Below, piece by piece: positions 1 through 9,401 of a stretch of DNA of 64,000 bases. The notes below the pieces were generated by a model that was not told the DNA's origin, searched no databases, and worked only from the letters and a program-made list of their open reading frames with translations. Position 1 is the stretch's first letter; the number at the start of each line of letters is the position of its first letter. Made by a program: the position numbers and the translations under genes. Origin of the DNA: Rhizobium sp. Root274 (lineage in GTDB: Bacteria > Pseudomonadota > Alphaproteobacteria > Rhizobiales > Rhizobiaceae); the NCBI RefSeq assembly GCF_001429245.1, contig NZ_LMJE01000008.1:1-64000 (forward strand). Direction: 5' to 3'.

Positions 1-294
1 AGAGGTTTTCTCTAAAACGAAGGACTTCGTCGCTAGCAGCGCCGCCGCCCTCGTCAGTGAGCGGATGTATAGATTCCACCTCTCAGAAGGTCAACAGCTG
101 TTCTCAGAAAAAATGAGAAAAAGCGACAAGGCGTTGAATTTTCATGTTTTATTTCGGGTCTTGGGATTTTGGCAGCTGCGGACCCTGTTTGACGGCGGTC
201 ATTGACCCCCCGAATCTGGCTCTCCTAGTCACGCAGTTTGCAAGGCTCCGAGGGCTTGGCTAGTGTCGGCAGCAGTTCAGGAGGTTTCCCTATC
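1..294. other. Non-coding left-edge region
   Basis: No gene is supported here. Bases 1-65 are the presumed leader downstream of the minus-strand promoter. Bases 95-237 are AT-richer spacer. One plus-strand frame stays open from base 2 to about 205, but its translation resembles nothing I recognise and lies antisense to the promoter, so I do not call it. The plus-strand ribosome-binding site GGAGG (about 279-285) belongs to the next gene. Confidence 0.5.
66..94 (-). promoter_or_regulatory. Strong sigma70-type promoter firing off the left edge
   Basis: On the minus strand a -35 box TTGACC (89-94) and a -10 box TATACA (66-71) are separated by exactly 17 bp, which is the ideal housekeeping sigma layout. 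The start would lie near base 59, after a GC-rich discriminator. The transcript runs leftward out of the window through a GC-rich leader with no convincing ORF, so a stable-RNA operon (rRNA) is a plausible product. That last step is inference from promoter strength and from rrn operons being found in this neighbourhood in relatives. Confidence 0.6.
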
Positions 295-1251
295 ATGCGC
301 ATACTCGATCAAGCCGATACCGCCCGCTCCCTCTCCTTTCCGCCGCTGATCGACGCAATCAGCCAGATGTTCACCAGTGGCTGCGTCATGCCGGTTCGGC
401 ACCATCATACTATTGAGGTTCCCGGAGAGCGTGAGGCGACACTTCTGCTGATGCCAGCCTGGCAGCCCAGCGCCTATATCGGAGTGAAGCTCGTCTCGGT
501 CTTTCCGGACAATCAGCTGCGTAGCCTCCCCGCGATCCACGGCAGTTATCTCCTCTCCTCGGGCAAGACCGGTGAATTGCTCGCGGTGATCGATGGTGGC
601 GAGCTCACGGCACGGCGGACTGCGGCAACCTCGGCTCTTGCTGCACGCCATCTCGCCCGTGCCGACGCATCAACCTTGCTTGTCGTTGGTACCGGTCGGC
701 TGTCGCTGAACCTGATCGAGGCGCATAGCCACGTGCGCCCTATAGAAAAGGTAATGGTCTGGGGACGCGACTTCTCCAAAGCGCAGGCCGTGGTCGCGGA
801 GGCGAGAGGTCTTGGCTATGCCGCCGAGGCAGTCAGCGACCTCGAAACCGCGGCACGTTCTGCCGACATCCTGTCCTGCGCGACCCTTTCCCATACGCCC
901 CTTATCTGGGGCGCCTGGCTGAAGCCTGGGAGCCACCTCGATCTCGTAGGCGCTTTCCGCAAGGATATGCGGGAGAGCGATGACAAGGCGGTAAAGCGCG
1001 CAAGCCTGTTCGTCGATACGCGCGCTGGTGCCTTTGCAGAGGCCGGGGACCTGCTGCAGCCGCTGGAGGCCGGGGTGATCACCCGCGCGGATATCAAAGC
1101 CGAACTCGTGGAACTGGTGAGCGGAACCGCACCAGGTCGACAGTCCGCGGGAGAGATCACGCTTTTCAAATCCGTTGGAGCGGCGCTGGAAGATCTGGCC
1201 GGGGCAATTCTTGCCTATGAAACCGTGTCGGGTGGCCACGTCCTCAGATGA
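295..1251 (+). CDS. Ornithine cyclodeaminase / mu-crystallin family protein
   Basis: This 318-residue protein belongs to the NAD(P)-binding ornithine cyclodeaminase / mu-crystallin / pyrroline-2-carboxylate reductase family. A Rossmann motif VVGTGRLS lies near residue 130, and the family pattern DGGELTARRTAATSALA precedes it. The family includes true cyclodeaminases (ornithine to proline), ketimine reductases and opine-type enzymes, and the exact substrate cannot be read here. The ATG at 295 is chosen because a GGAGG sits about 10 bases upstream; the frame is open further 5' to 238 but without a good site. Its stop overlaps the hrpB start (ATGA), so the two genes are translationally coupled. 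Confidence 0.85.
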   Translation: MRILDQADTARSLSFPPLIDAISQMFTSGCVMPVRHHHTIEVPGEREATLLLMPAWQPSAYIGVKLVSVFPDNQLRSLPAIHGSYLLSSGKTGELLAVIDGGELTARRTAATSALAARHLARADASTLLVVGTGRLSLNLIEAHSHVRPIEKVMVWGRDFSKAQAVVAEARGLGYAAEAVSDLETAARSADILSCATLSHTPLIWGAWLKPGSHLDLVGAFRKDMRESDDKAVKRASLFVDTRAGAFAEAGDLLQPLEAGVITRADIKAELVELVSGTAPGRQSAGEITLFKSVGAALEDLAGAILAYETVSGGHVLR

Positions 1252-3710
1252 TACGGCCTTCCCTCCCCATACTGCCGATCACGGAACAACTATCTGCGAT
1301 CGGCGCACATCTGGAGGCGCAGAATCGGCTGGTGCTTTCGGCGCCGCCCGGAGCAGGCAAAACCACACTCGTTCCGCTGTCTCTGCTCGATCAGCCATGG
1401 CGTGGCGATGGGCGCATCATTCTGCTCGAGCCCCGGCGGTTGGCGGCACGGGCGGCGGCCACGCGGATGGCAAGCCTGCTGGGCGAGGATGTCGGGGCCA
1501 CGGTTGGTTATCGGATGCGGCTCGACAATCGGATCTCCGCCCAGACCCGGATCGAGGTGGTGACCGAAGGGGTTTTTGTCCGGATGATCCTCGACGATCC
1601 CGAACTTACCGGGATCTGCGCCGTTCTCTTCGACGAATTTCACGAGCGGTCACTCGATGCGGATTTCGGGCTGGCGCTGGCGCTCGATGCGCAGTCGGCG
1701 CTGCGGCCTGATCTCAAGATCGTCGTCATGTCGGCAACGCTCGACGTGGAGCGCGTGACGCGGCTGACGGGGCAGTCGCAAGCCGTGATCAGCGAGGGAC
1801 GCAGCTTTCCGGTGGAGATCCGTCACCGCGATCGGTCCGGCGACGAGCGGATCGAGGACGCCATGACCTCTGCAATACTGGCGGCGCTCGCGAGCGAAGA
1901 CGGCTCGATCCTGGCTTTTCTACCGGGTCAGGCGGAGATCCGCCGCGTCGCCGAACGGCTGGAGGGCAAAGTTACGGCCGATGTGCTGGTGACACCTCTT
2001 TATGGCAATCTGAGCCAGACGGAACAGGACGCTGCCATTCGTCCGGCACCCGCTTCGAAGCGAAAGGTCGTCTTATCGACTTCGATTGCCGAAACCTCGA
2101 TTACCATCGACGGCGTGCGCGTTGTGATCGACAGCGGGCTGCAGCGCCTGCCCGTCTATGAAGCATCGACGGGCATCACCCGGCTGGAGACGGTGCGCGT
2201 CTCGCGCGCTTCGGCGGATCAGCGAGCGGGCCGGGCGGGTCGTACCGAGCCGGGGATTGCAATCCGGCTCTGGCATGCGGGCCAGACTGCAGCCTTGCCG
2301 GCCTTCACGCCACCGGAGATCCTGGCGACCGATCTGTCCGGGCTCGCTCTCGACATGGCCCATTGGGGCGTGACCGATCCGGCGCAGCTCGCGCTCATCG
2401 ATCAGCCGCCTGCCGCGGCGCTTGCAGAGGCGCGGCAGTTACTGATCCAGCTCGGGGCGCTGGATACCGGCTACCAGCTCACAGCGCGTGGCCGGCAGAT
2501 GCGGGATTTCGGGCTTCCGGCGAGACTGGCCGCCATGGTGCTTGCGGCAGCCGAGAGCGGATCGGCCCGACAGGCAGCCGATCTTGCGGTATTGCTCACC
2601 GAGCAAGGTCTCGGTGGAAGTGATGTGGATCTCGACGAGCGCCTGCGCCAGTTTCGCCGGGAGAACGGGGAGAGAGCAAAAAGCGCCCGCCTGCTGGCCT
2701 CGCGGCTGGTTGCCGGGTTCGGGCACCCGACTGAAGATCGGGCAGAGACGGCCGGAAGCCTGCTTCTGCACGCTTTCCCGGACCGTATCGCCAAGAGGCG
2801 GGGCGGGCGGGGACGCTTCGTCATGGCCAATGGCCGCGGAGCGGAGCTTCCCCAGACGGAGCGTCTGGCGGGGGCCGATATGTTGGTCGTCGCGGATCTG
2901 ACCGGAAAGGCGGCTCAGGCGCGGATCCTGTCGGCTGCGGAGATCAGCCGAAGCAGCATCGAGCAGGCCATGCCTGACGCAATAAAGACGCTGGATGAGA
3001 GCGGCTTCGACATGGCAAGCCGACAGGTGCGCGCACGGCGCGTGACACGAATTGGCGCGATCATCCTTGATGAGGCCCCCTTGCCCAAACCGAAGGGCGA
3101 GGCTGCAGCACAGGCACTGGCCGACGGTGTGCGGCAGCTGGGACCGTCTGTTCTGCCATTCTCGAAGGCAACCGAACAGTTGCGCCAACGGCTGGGGTTT
3201 CTTTACCGGCTGCACGGGGATCCCTGGCCCGATACCAGTGACGAGGGGCTGGTAGCACGATTGGAGGACTGGTTCGTTCCCTTCCAGTCGGGCGTGGGCG
3301 GTCTACAGGAGATCTCCTCCGGGAGTCTGCATGACGGGTTGATGGCTCTGGTGCCGCCTGGATTGCAGCGCGAACTCGAACGGCAGGCGCCGACACATTA
3401 TATGGCACCGACGGGACAGGCGCATCCTATACGCTATGACGGTCCGGAGCCCGTTTTGCAGATCCGCGTGCAGGAGCTCTTCGGCTTGAAGATCCATCCA
3501 TCCATCGGCGGCGGCAAATTGCCACTGCTCTTGGAGTTGACGTCCCCGGCGCATCGACCCATTCAGACAACACGGGACCTGCCGGGGTTCTGGGCCGGCT
3601 CGTGGCGGGATGTGCGGGCGGACATGCGGGGCCGTTACCCAAAGCATCCCTGGCCGGACGACCCGGCATCGGCTGCACCGACGACCCGGGCCAAGCCGCG
3701 CGGCACCTGA
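1248..3710 (+). CDS. hrpB: ATP-dependent helicase HrpB
   Basis: This 820-residue DEAH-box helicase matches the usual HrpB length. Motif I is GAGKTT near residue 38, motif II is DEFHER near residue 128 (a DEFH form typical of HrpB), motif III is SATLD, and motif VI is QRAGRAGR near residue 327. HA2 and the C-terminal HrpB domain follow. The family is widespread in proteobacteria, and its RNA substrate is poorly known. It overlaps the preceding ornithine-cyclodeaminase-like gene by 4 bases and is followed after 26 bases by actS, so the three genes may share a transcript. Confidence 0.95.
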   Translation: MIRPSLPILPITEQLSAIGAHLEAQNRLVLSAPPGAGKTTLVPLSLLDQPWRGDGRIILLEPRRLAARAAATRMASLLGEDVGATVGYRMRLDNRISAQTRIEVVTEGVFVRMILDDPELTGICAVLFDEFHERSLDADFGLALALDAQSALRPDLKIVVMSATLDVERVTRLTGQSQAVISEGRSFPVEIRHRDRSGDERIEDAMTSAILAALASEDGSILAFLPGQAEIRRVAERLEGKVTADVLVTPLYGNLSQTEQDAAIRPAPASKRKVVLSTSIAETSITIDGVRVVIDSGLQRLPVYEASTGITRLETVRVSRASADQRAGRAGRTEPGIAIRLWHAGQTAALPAFTPPEILATDLSGLALDMAHWGVTDPAQLALIDQPPAAALAEARQLLIQLGALDTGYQLTARGRQMRDFGLPARLAAMVLAAAESGSARQAADLAVLLTEQGLGGSDVDLDERLRQFRRENGERAKSARLLASRLVAGFGHPTEDRAETAGSLLLHAFPDRIAKRRGGRGRFVMANGRGAELPQTERLAGADMLVVADLTGKAAQARILSAAEISRSSIEQAMPDAIKTLDESGFDMASRQVRARRVTRIGAIILDEAPLPKPKGEAAAQALADGVRQLGPSVLPFSKATEQLRQRLGFLYRLHGDPWPDTSDEGLVARLEDWFVPFQSGVGGLQEISSGSLHDGLMALVPPGLQRELERQAPTHYMAPTGQAHPIRYDGPEPVLQIRVQELFGLKIHPSIGGGKLPLLLELTSPAHRPIQTTRDLPGFWAGSWRDVRADMRGRYPKHPWPDDPASAAPTTRAKPRGT

Positions 3711-3736
3711 ACTGCGTTACAGAAAGGCGTTTGCCG

Positions 3737-5038
3737 ATGACCATGGATCTTGCAACGAAATTTGGGCCGTCGAGCCGGCGACTCCGGCTTGAGACCCTGG
3801 TGCGGCTGCGCTGGGTGGCTGTTGCAGGACAGTTGTTGACCGTGATCCTGGTTGCCTACTGGTTCGAGTTCTCTCTGCCGCTGATGACCTGTCTTGGCCT
3901 CGTCGCGGCGCTTGCGGCGGCGAATGCGCTTCTATCGGTTGCTTTCCCGCCTACCTACCGGCTGGAACCTGTCGCTGCCTTCGCCGTGCTCGCCCTCGAT
4001 CTCTTCCAGATGGGCGCGTTGCTGTTCATTACCGGGGGGCTCAGCAATCCATTTGCGCCCCTTATCTGCATCCCGGTCATCATTTCATTCGCATCGCAGC
4101 CGAATCGTCACTCGATCGCACTCTTCGTCACCGCGCTTGCCTTTATCACTCTGCTGGCCTTCACGCCTTTTCCCCTGCCCTGGTTTGAAGGGCGAACGCC
4201 CGAGGTGCATCCCCTGCTGCAGCTCGGCATGTGGAGTTCGATCGTCTCGATGATGGCCTTTGCCGCCTTTTATGCTTATCGCGTATCGCAGGAGGCAACG
4301 CTGCTTGCGGATGCGCTGACGGCAACGGAGCTGATCCTGCAGCGGGAAAAGCACCTGCACCAGCTCGATGGGCTTGCAGCGGCAGCGGCGCACGAACTCG
4401 GCACACCGCTTGCCACCATCAGTGTGGTTGCCAAGGAGATGGAACGCGAGCTCGGCCATGACGAGCGCTACCGGGAAGACGTGCAGCTCTTGCGCAGCCA
4501 GAGCGAGCGGTGCCGAGACATTCTGCGGCGGCTGACAACGCTTGCCTCGGAAGGCGAGGCGCATATGCGTGAGATGCCGCTCTCTTCGCTGATCGAGGAG
4601 GTGATCGCGCCGCATCGGGAATTTGGGATCAAGGTTGAACTGATCGAGCAGTCGAGCCGGGCCGGCGAACCGGTCGGGAGCCGCAACCCGGCGATCCTGT
4701 ACGGCCTTGGCAATCTTTTGGAGAACGCCGTCGATTATGCACGATCAAAGGTGACCGTGACTGTCGATCATTCCCCCACCTTCGTCACCGTTGCCATTGA
4801 GGACGACGGGGTCGGTTTTTCCCCTGGGGTCTTGCAAAGAATTGGCGAGCCCTATGTTACAAGCAGACAAGGGGAATCCAGAGCCGGTGGACTGGGCCTG
4901 GGCCTTTTCATCGCCAAGACTTTGCTGGAACGATCTGGTGCGAGCCTGCAGTTCGAAAACGGCGAGACACTGGGATCCGGAGCGCGGGTCGTGGTGCAAT
5001 GGCCCCGAGAGTTCATGGAAGCGGACACGCCCTTATGA
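3737..5038 (+). CDS. actS: Redox sensor histidine kinase ActS (RegB/PrrB family)
   Basis: This 433-residue membrane kinase senses the redox state of the quinone pool and phosphorylates ActR, controlling acid tolerance, respiration and nitrogen/carbon fixation genes in related bacteria. About six hydrophobic segments fill residues 25-185. The quinone-binding heptapeptide GGLSNPF is at 100-106. The H-box AAAAHELGTPLA carries the phosphoacceptor His219, and the redox-active cysteine of the family is Cys259 in ERCRDIL. The ATPase motifs are NLLENAVDYA, DDGVGF and GGLGLGL. The frame is open back to 3602, but that part overlaps hrpB, so ATG 3737 is chosen. Confidence 0.92.
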   Translation: MTMDLATKFGPSSRRLRLETLVRLRWVAVAGQLLTVILVAYWFEFSLPLMTCLGLVAALAAANALLSVAFPPTYRLEPVAAFAVLALDLFQMGALLFITGGLSNPFAPLICIPVIISFASQPNRHSIALFVTALAFITLLAFTPFPLPWFEGRTPEVHPLLQLGMWSSIVSMMAFAAFYAYRVSQEATLLADALTATELILQREKHLHQLDGLAAAAAHELGTPLATISVVAKEMERELGHDERYREDVQLLRSQSERCRDILRRLTTLASEGEAHMREMPLSSLIEEVIAPHREFGIKVELIEQSSRAGEPVGSRNPAILYGLGNLLENAVDYARSKVTVTVDHSPTFVTVAIEDDGVGFSPGVLQRIGEPYVTSRQGESRAGGLGLGLFIAKTLLERSGASLQFENGETLGSGARVVVQWPREFMEADTPL

Positions 5039-5119
5039 ACGCTTATGACTTTACCCCCTCGTCTTTCCTCGCCATAACTTCGCGGAAAGAGGCTCTTAAC
5101 CGTCTCAAGGTTGTCAAAC

Positions 5120-5716
5120 ATGACTGATGTTGCATCCACCCTCTCCAAGACGACTGCGCAAAGCCCGCAGCACGTCGCTCACGATCTGGGACCCAATCCG
5201 ACGCTGCTGATCGTCGATGACGATGCGCCTTTCCTGCGTCGACTGGCACGCGCGATGGAAAGTCGGGGATTTACGGTGGACCTGGCGGGATCGGTTGCCG
5301 AGGGGATCGCGAAGGCTAAAGAGGCGCCGCCAAGCTATGCGGTTGTCGATCTAAGGCTTGGCGACGGGACAGGCCTCGATGTCATAGAAGCCATTCGCGA
5401 GCGTCGCTCCGACACGCGCATTATCGTGTTGACCGGCTATGGAAACATTGCGACGGCGGTCACAGCGGTCAAACTCGGCGCACTCGATTATCTCGCCAAG
5501 CCTGCCGATGCGGACGATATCTATCTGGCTCTGACTCAGCGCCCAGGTGAGAAAGCGGAAATACCGGAAAATCCGATGTCGGCGGACCGGGTACGCTGGG
5601 AGCATATCCAGCGGGTCTATGAGAGCTGCGAGCGCAATGTGTCGGAGACGGCGCGGCGATTGAACATGCATCGCCGCACATTGCAGCGCATCCTAGCAAA
5701 ACGCGCGCCGAAATAA
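5120..5716 (+). CDS. actR: Response regulator ActR (RegA/PrrA family)
   Basis: This 198-residue regulator is the partner of ActS. The receiver domain has the acidic triad IVDDDAP (33-35) and the phosphoacceptor Asp77 in VVDLRLGDG. A short linker leads to a Fis-type helix-turn-helix at the C-terminus (NVSETARRLNMHRRTLQRIL), the hallmark of RegA-type regulators. ATG 5120 is preferred over the TTG at 5111 because AAGG lies at good distance before it. The gene follows actS after 81 bases and converges on mmcB, with only 7 bases between the stops. Confidence 0.93.
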   Translation: MTDVASTLSKTTAQSPQHVAHDLGPNPTLLIVDDDAPFLRRLARAMESRGFTVDLAGSVAEGIAKAKEAPPSYAVVDLRLGDGTGLDVIEAIRERRSDTRIIVLTGYGNIATAVTAVKLGALDYLAKPADADDIYLALTQRPGEKAEIPENPMSADRVRWEHIQRVYESCERNVSETARRLNMHRRTLQRILAKRAPK

Positions 5717-5723
5717 CCTGGCG

Positions 5724-6203
5724 CTAGAGCGGTGCGCGCGCCGCCCATTCGGCGAGCATCAGCCGCTGTGCTGCCGTCCGGGAGAATTCGAGCGTGACTG
5801 ATTTTCGGGTCGCCGGCGCAAGCCGGTGTTCCGGCGCGTCGCGGTGCATGTGACCGGCATACCCATCAGATAACAGCAGGCCGCAATCTTCCGGGAAGAT
5901 GTCGATCGGCACGCCGGGATGCGTGGCAAAGAACAGCCTGTCGCAATAGCGCCGGTAGTCCGGCCACTTTCTATCGACGCGGAAGTCCTCGATTGAAGAT
6001 TTGATCTCGATAATCCAGATATCGCCTTTTTCCGACAGAGCGATCAGGTCGGCACGCCGGCCATTGGCAAGCGTGAGTTCCGGCAGGGCGGCGAATCGCA
6101 GATCGGTCAGCAAGATCTGCACACCGCGACGCACCATCATGGCACGATCCGACTGGCGACCGTCGATTAACGGATTGTTAGTGGAAACAGAAAGTAAAGT
6201 CAT
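5724..6203 (-). CDS. mmcB: MmcB-family DNA repair protein (PD-(D/E)XK-like)
   Basis: This 159-residue protein resembles Caulobacter MmcB, a DNA-damage-response protein. The core GRRADLIALS...IWIIEIKSS supplies the Asp ... Glu-x-Lys pattern of PD-(D/E)XK nuclease folds (about residues 48-70), suggesting a nuclease. I looked for an alphaproteobacterial LexA box (GTTC-N7-GTTC) upstream and found none in 6204-6378, so SOS control is not shown. It converges with actR and diverges from the L,D-transpeptidase gene. The family assignment is from recall of the sequence pattern. Confidence 0.75.
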   Translation of the reverse strand: MTLLSVSTNNPLIDGRQSDRAMMVRRGVQILLTDLRFAALPELTLANGRRADLIALSEKGDIWIIEIKSSIEDFRVDRKWPDYRRYCDRLFFATHPGVPIDIFPEDCGLLLSDGYAGHMHRDAPEHRLAPATRKSVTLEFSRTAAQRLMLAEWAARAPL

Positions 6204-6244
6204 GAATATGTCCGTGAGAGCCTGGCTTCATGTTGCAAAAAAAC

Positions 6245-6353
6245 AATGACGAGTCATTTTGCACCGCCGAAGACACCCGGCGGTTACGTGGCCCTTGCGT
6301 GGGCGACATTAATCCAAAATAAACCATATTCACAGATGGTCACGGCACCATCT
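6245..6353. repeat. Two inverted repeats between mmcB and the L,D-transpeptidase gene
   Basis: AATGAC-GA-GTCATT lies at 6245-6258. AGATGGT-CACGGC-ACCATCT lies at 6334-6353, ending 25 bases before the ATG at 6379. Both have perfect arms. The second is well placed to act as an operator or a 5'-leader stem for the L,D-transpeptidase gene; no binding protein can be assigned. Confidence 0.45.
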
Positions 6354-6378
6354 CCCAGCCAACATTGATGAGTCACCC

Positions 6379-7044
6379 ATGCGCTTCCGCACACTTACGA
6401 TCGCGATCGGCCTACTGACCTCCGTCGGCCTCGCGAGCTGCACGACGACCTCCGGGGAAACCGACAAGGTTGCAGAAACCACCAAGGTCCAGATTTTCAG
6501 TGATGCGTATGGAACCGTGACCGATGCTGGCTTTGCTTTGCCGGCGATCCCGATCCAGAAGGTCGATCCGAAGTTTCACCGCCAGATCGTCAACTACTCG
6601 ACCAGCGAGAAGCCGGGCACGATCATCGTGAACACCCGCGAGCGCTTCCTTTATTACATTCTGCCGCGCGGCCAGGCCGTGCGCTACGGTATCGGCGTGG
6701 GCAAGCAGGGCTTTGCCTGGGAAGGTGAAGCCTACATCGCCTGGAAGCAGGAATGGCCGACCTGGCATCCGCCGAAGGAAATGGCAGAGCGTAAGCCGGA
6801 AATCGCCCGCTATGTCGAGAAGGGCATGGATCCCGGCCTGAAGAACCCGCTCGGCGCACGCGCCATGTATCTGTTCAACGACAAGGGCCAGGACACGCTG
6901 TTCCGCCTGCATGGAACGCCGGAATGGGCGTCCATCGGCACGGCGGCTTCTTCGGGCTGTATCCGCCTCATGAACCAGGACGTGATCGACCTTTACAACC
7001 GCGTCAAGCCGGGCCGCAGCGCCAAGGTCATCGTTCAGCAGTAA
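6379..7044 (+). CDS. L,D-transpeptidase lipoprotein (YkuD domain)
   Basis: This 221-residue enzyme has a lipoprotein signal peptide with lipobox LASC (lipidated Cys21), so it acts in the periplasm on a membrane anchor. The YkuD domain ends in HGTPEWASIGTAASSGCIRL with catalytic Cys194, the standard H-x(14-17)-SxGCxR signature. The family forms 3-3 cross-links in peptidoglycan or attaches proteins to it, and polar-growing Rhizobiales carry many copies. It is a single gene with its own terminator (7071-7101) and a perfect inverted repeat upstream. Confidence 0.93.
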   Translation: MRFRTLTIAIGLLTSVGLASCTTTSGETDKVAETTKVQIFSDAYGTVTDAGFALPAIPIQKVDPKFHRQIVNYSTSEKPGTIIVNTRERFLYYILPRGQAVRYGIGVGKQGFAWEGEAYIAWKQEWPTWHPPKEMAERKPEIARYVEKGMDPGLKNPLGARAMYLFNDKGQDTLFRLHGTPEWASIGTAASSGCIRLMNQDVIDLYNRVKPGRSAKVIVQQ

Positions 7045-7070
7045 GGCCGACTAGCGCTGGATCAAATAGA

Positions 7071-7101
7071 AAGGCCACCGGATCGCTCCGGTGGCCTTTT
7101 T
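7071..7101 (+). terminator. Intrinsic terminator after the L,D-transpeptidase gene
   Basis: A 12-bp perfect stem (7071-7082 with 7087-7098) and a TCGC loop are followed by a T-run. The complementary strand also ends in a short T-run, so it may also stop transcription of glcB, which ends at 7124 on the other strand. Confidence 0.9.
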
Positions 7102-7123
7102 GCTGTCTGCTCTCAAGACTGGT

Positions 7124-9295
7124 TCAGACCGATGTCTGGGCCTTCAGTTCGAGGCGGCGGCGGTGGAGGACCGGCTCGGTATAGCCGTTCGGCTGTTCTC
7201 TGCCCTTGAGCACCAGTTCGAGGGCTGCTTGAAAGGCTATTGAGCTATCATAGTTCGTAGCCATCGGGCGGTAGGCCGCGTCGCCTTCGTTCTGCCGATC
7301 AACGACGACTGCCATGCGTTTCATGGTTTCCTCGACCTGATCCTTCGTAACGACACCATGGTGTAGCCAGTTGGCCATATGCTGCGCCGAGATCCGCAGG
7401 GTGGCCCGGTCTTCCATCAGACCGACATTGTTGATGTCCGGCACCTTCGAGCAGCCAACACCCTGGTCGATCCAGCGGACGACATAGCCGAGGATGCCCT
7501 GCGCGTTGTTGTCGAGTTCGCGCTGGATTTCCTCCGGTGTCCAGTTTGGACGGACCGCAACCGGGACAGAGAGAATGTCGGAAAGCTTGGCCCTCTCTCG
7601 CGACTGCAGGGTCTTCTGAACTTCGGCCACATTGACCCTGTGGTAATGGGTGGCATGCAGGGTGGCTGCCGTCGGCGAAGGCACCCAAGCCGTATTGGCG
7701 CCGGCTTTCGGATGGGCGATCTTCTGCTCGAGCATGGCGGCCATCAGGTCCGGCATGGCCCACATGCCCTTGCCGATCTGGGCATGGCCCGAAAGGCCGC
7801 ATTCAAGGCCGATGTCAACATTCCAATTCTCGTAGGCCGAAATCCAGGCGGCCTGCTTCATGTCACCCTTGCGGATCATCGGTCCCGCTTCCATCGAGGT
7901 GTGGATCTCGTCCCCGGTCCGATCGAGGAAGCCGGTGTTGATGAACACGACGCGCTCGCGGGCTGCACGGATGCATTCCTTGAGGTTGACAGTCGTGCGA
8001 CGCTCCTCGTCCATGATGCCCATCTTGATCGTGTTGGGCGCCATGCCGACAAGCTGTTCGACCCGGGAGAAGATCTCGCAGGCAAAGGCCACCTCTTCAG
8101 GACCGTGCATCTTCGGCTTCACCACATACATGGAGCCGGCGCGCGAGTTCTTCCGACGGCCATCCTTGCCGACGTCATGCAGGGCAATCAGGGCCGTGAC
8201 TGCGGCATCCATGATGCCCTCCGGCACTTCGTTGCCGTCGCGGTCACGGATCGCCGGGTTGGACATGAGATGTCCGACATTGCGGACCAGCATGAGGGAG
8301 CGTCCTGGCAGCGTGGCCGGCGTGCCATCGGCGCCGATAAAGGAGACGTCGTCCGACAGGGCGCGGGTGAAGGACTTGCCGCCTTTGACGATCTCTTCGG
8401 TGAGATCGCCCTTCATCAGTCCGAGCCAGTTTGAATAGACGGTGACTTTGTCCTCCGCGTCGACGGCTGCTACGGAATCTTCGCAGTCCATGATCGTCGT
8501 GAGAGCCGATTCGAGCCGGACATCATTGATGCCTGCCGGATCGGTCTTGCCGATCATTCCCGTGGCATCAACCAGGATTTTCAGATGGAGGCCGTTTTTG
8601 CGAAGGATGACGGCAGAGGGGTTTTCTGTCTCGCCACGATGGCCGACGAATTGCGAGGGATCCGCAAGACCGGTAACGCCGCCATCGGTCAAGACGACCG
8701 AGAGGGCGCCGGAATTGACCGAAAGCCTGGCGACCTTCGACCAATCACCCGCTGCGAGCGGTGTGGACTGATCGAGGAACTGCCGGGCCCAGGCGATGAC
8801 CTTGGCGCCACGCGCGGGATTGTAGCCCTTGCCCTTCTCTGCCCCGTCGCTCTCCGGAATGGCATCGGTTCCGTAAAGGGCATCGTAGAGAGAACCCCAA
8901 CGGGCGTTTGCCGCATTCAGAGCGTAACGCGCATTCATGACGGGAACGACAAGCTGCGGACCTGCTACGATCGCAATTTCCGGATCGACGTTCTCGACTG
9001 CGATGGTGAAATCCGGACCTTCCGGCAGGATATAGCCGATGTCACGCAGAAACTGTTTATAGACCGCGAGATCGGACGGTGCACCATTGTCGCGATACCA
9101 TGCGTCGATCTTGGCCTGAAAGGCGTCCCGTTTTGTAAGCAAAGCCCGGTTTTTAGGGCCCAGCTCATGGACGATGGCGGCGAAGCCGGCAAAAAAGTCA
9201 TCGCCAGCGACCCCGGTTTCGGGAAGGGCGTGATTCACGAGGAAATCGTGCAGCTTGGTGTCGATGGACAGTCCGTGTTGGTCGACAAAGGTCAC
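7124..9295 (-). CDS. glcB: Malate synthase G
   Basis: This 723-residue protein has the length and pattern of isoform G, which condenses glyoxylate with acetyl-CoA to malate in the glyoxylate cycle and in glycolate/allantoin use. Recognisable blocks include [27 protein letters not shown] and [18 protein letters not shown]. The start is a GTG at 9295 with GGAGAT seven bases upstream. The 106-bp gap upstream holds two small inverted repeats, CTGTT-N5-AACAG (9323-9337) and TTTCC-N5-GGAAA (9387-9401), possible operators. The hydantoinase-like gene precedes it on the same strand. Confidence 0.97.
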   Translation of the reverse strand: MTFVDQHGLSIDTKLHDFLVNHALPETGVAGDDFFAGFAAIVHELGPKNRALLTKRDAFQAKIDAWYRDNGAPSDLAVYKQFLRDIGYILPEGPDFTIAVENVDPEIAIVAGPQLVVPVMNARYALNAANARWGSLYDALYGTDAIPESDGAEKGKGYNPARGAKVIAWARQFLDQSTPLAAGDWSKVARLSVNSGALSVVLTDGGVTGLADPSQFVGHRGETENPSAVILRKNGLHLKILVDATGMIGKTDPAGINDVRLESALTTIMDCEDSVAAVDAEDKVTVYSNWLGLMKGDLTEEIVKGGKSFTRALSDDVSFIGADGTPATLPGRSLMLVRNVGHLMSNPAIRDRDGNEVPEGIMDAAVTALIALHDVGKDGRRKNSRAGSMYVVKPKMHGPEEVAFACEIFSRVEQLVGMAPNTIKMGIMDEERRTTVNLKECIRAARERVVFINTGFLDRTGDEIHTSMEAGPMIRKGDMKQAAWISAYENWNVDIGLECGLSGHAQIGKGMWAMPDLMAAMLEQKIAHPKAGANTAWVPSPTAATLHATHYHRVNVAEVQKTLQSRERAKLSDILSVPVAVRPNWTPEEIQRELDNNAQGILGYVVRWIDQGVGCSKVPDINNVGLMEDRATLRISAQHMANWLHHGVVTKDQVEETMKRMAVVVDRQNEGDAAYRPMATNYDSSIAFQAALELVLKGREQPNGYTEPVLHRRRLELKAQTSV

Positions 9296-9401
9296 GATGA
9301 TATCTCCAAAGCTTTGCGGTATCTGTTTTGAGAACAGCTTCGCTCAATTTCATTCTCGGTCAATCCGGCACAAATAACAAAGATTGTTTCCGTTTTGGAA
9401 A

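Noticed and set aside
2..205. Open plus-strand frame at the left edge
   Set aside because: It could be the tail of a truncated gene, but the composition is leader-like and a strong promoter reads through it on the other strand.
730..735. Other CACGTG hexamers (730, 12703, 34127 and similar)
   Set aside because: They lack the TTT/AAA flanks of parS, so they are chance E-box-like hexamers.
6204..6378. LexA box expected upstream of mmcB
   Set aside because: No GTTC-N7-GTTC or its complement was found in the gap.
7379..8434. 351-codon frame opposite malate synthase G
   Set aside because: Antisense shadow of a conserved gene; no signature of its own.
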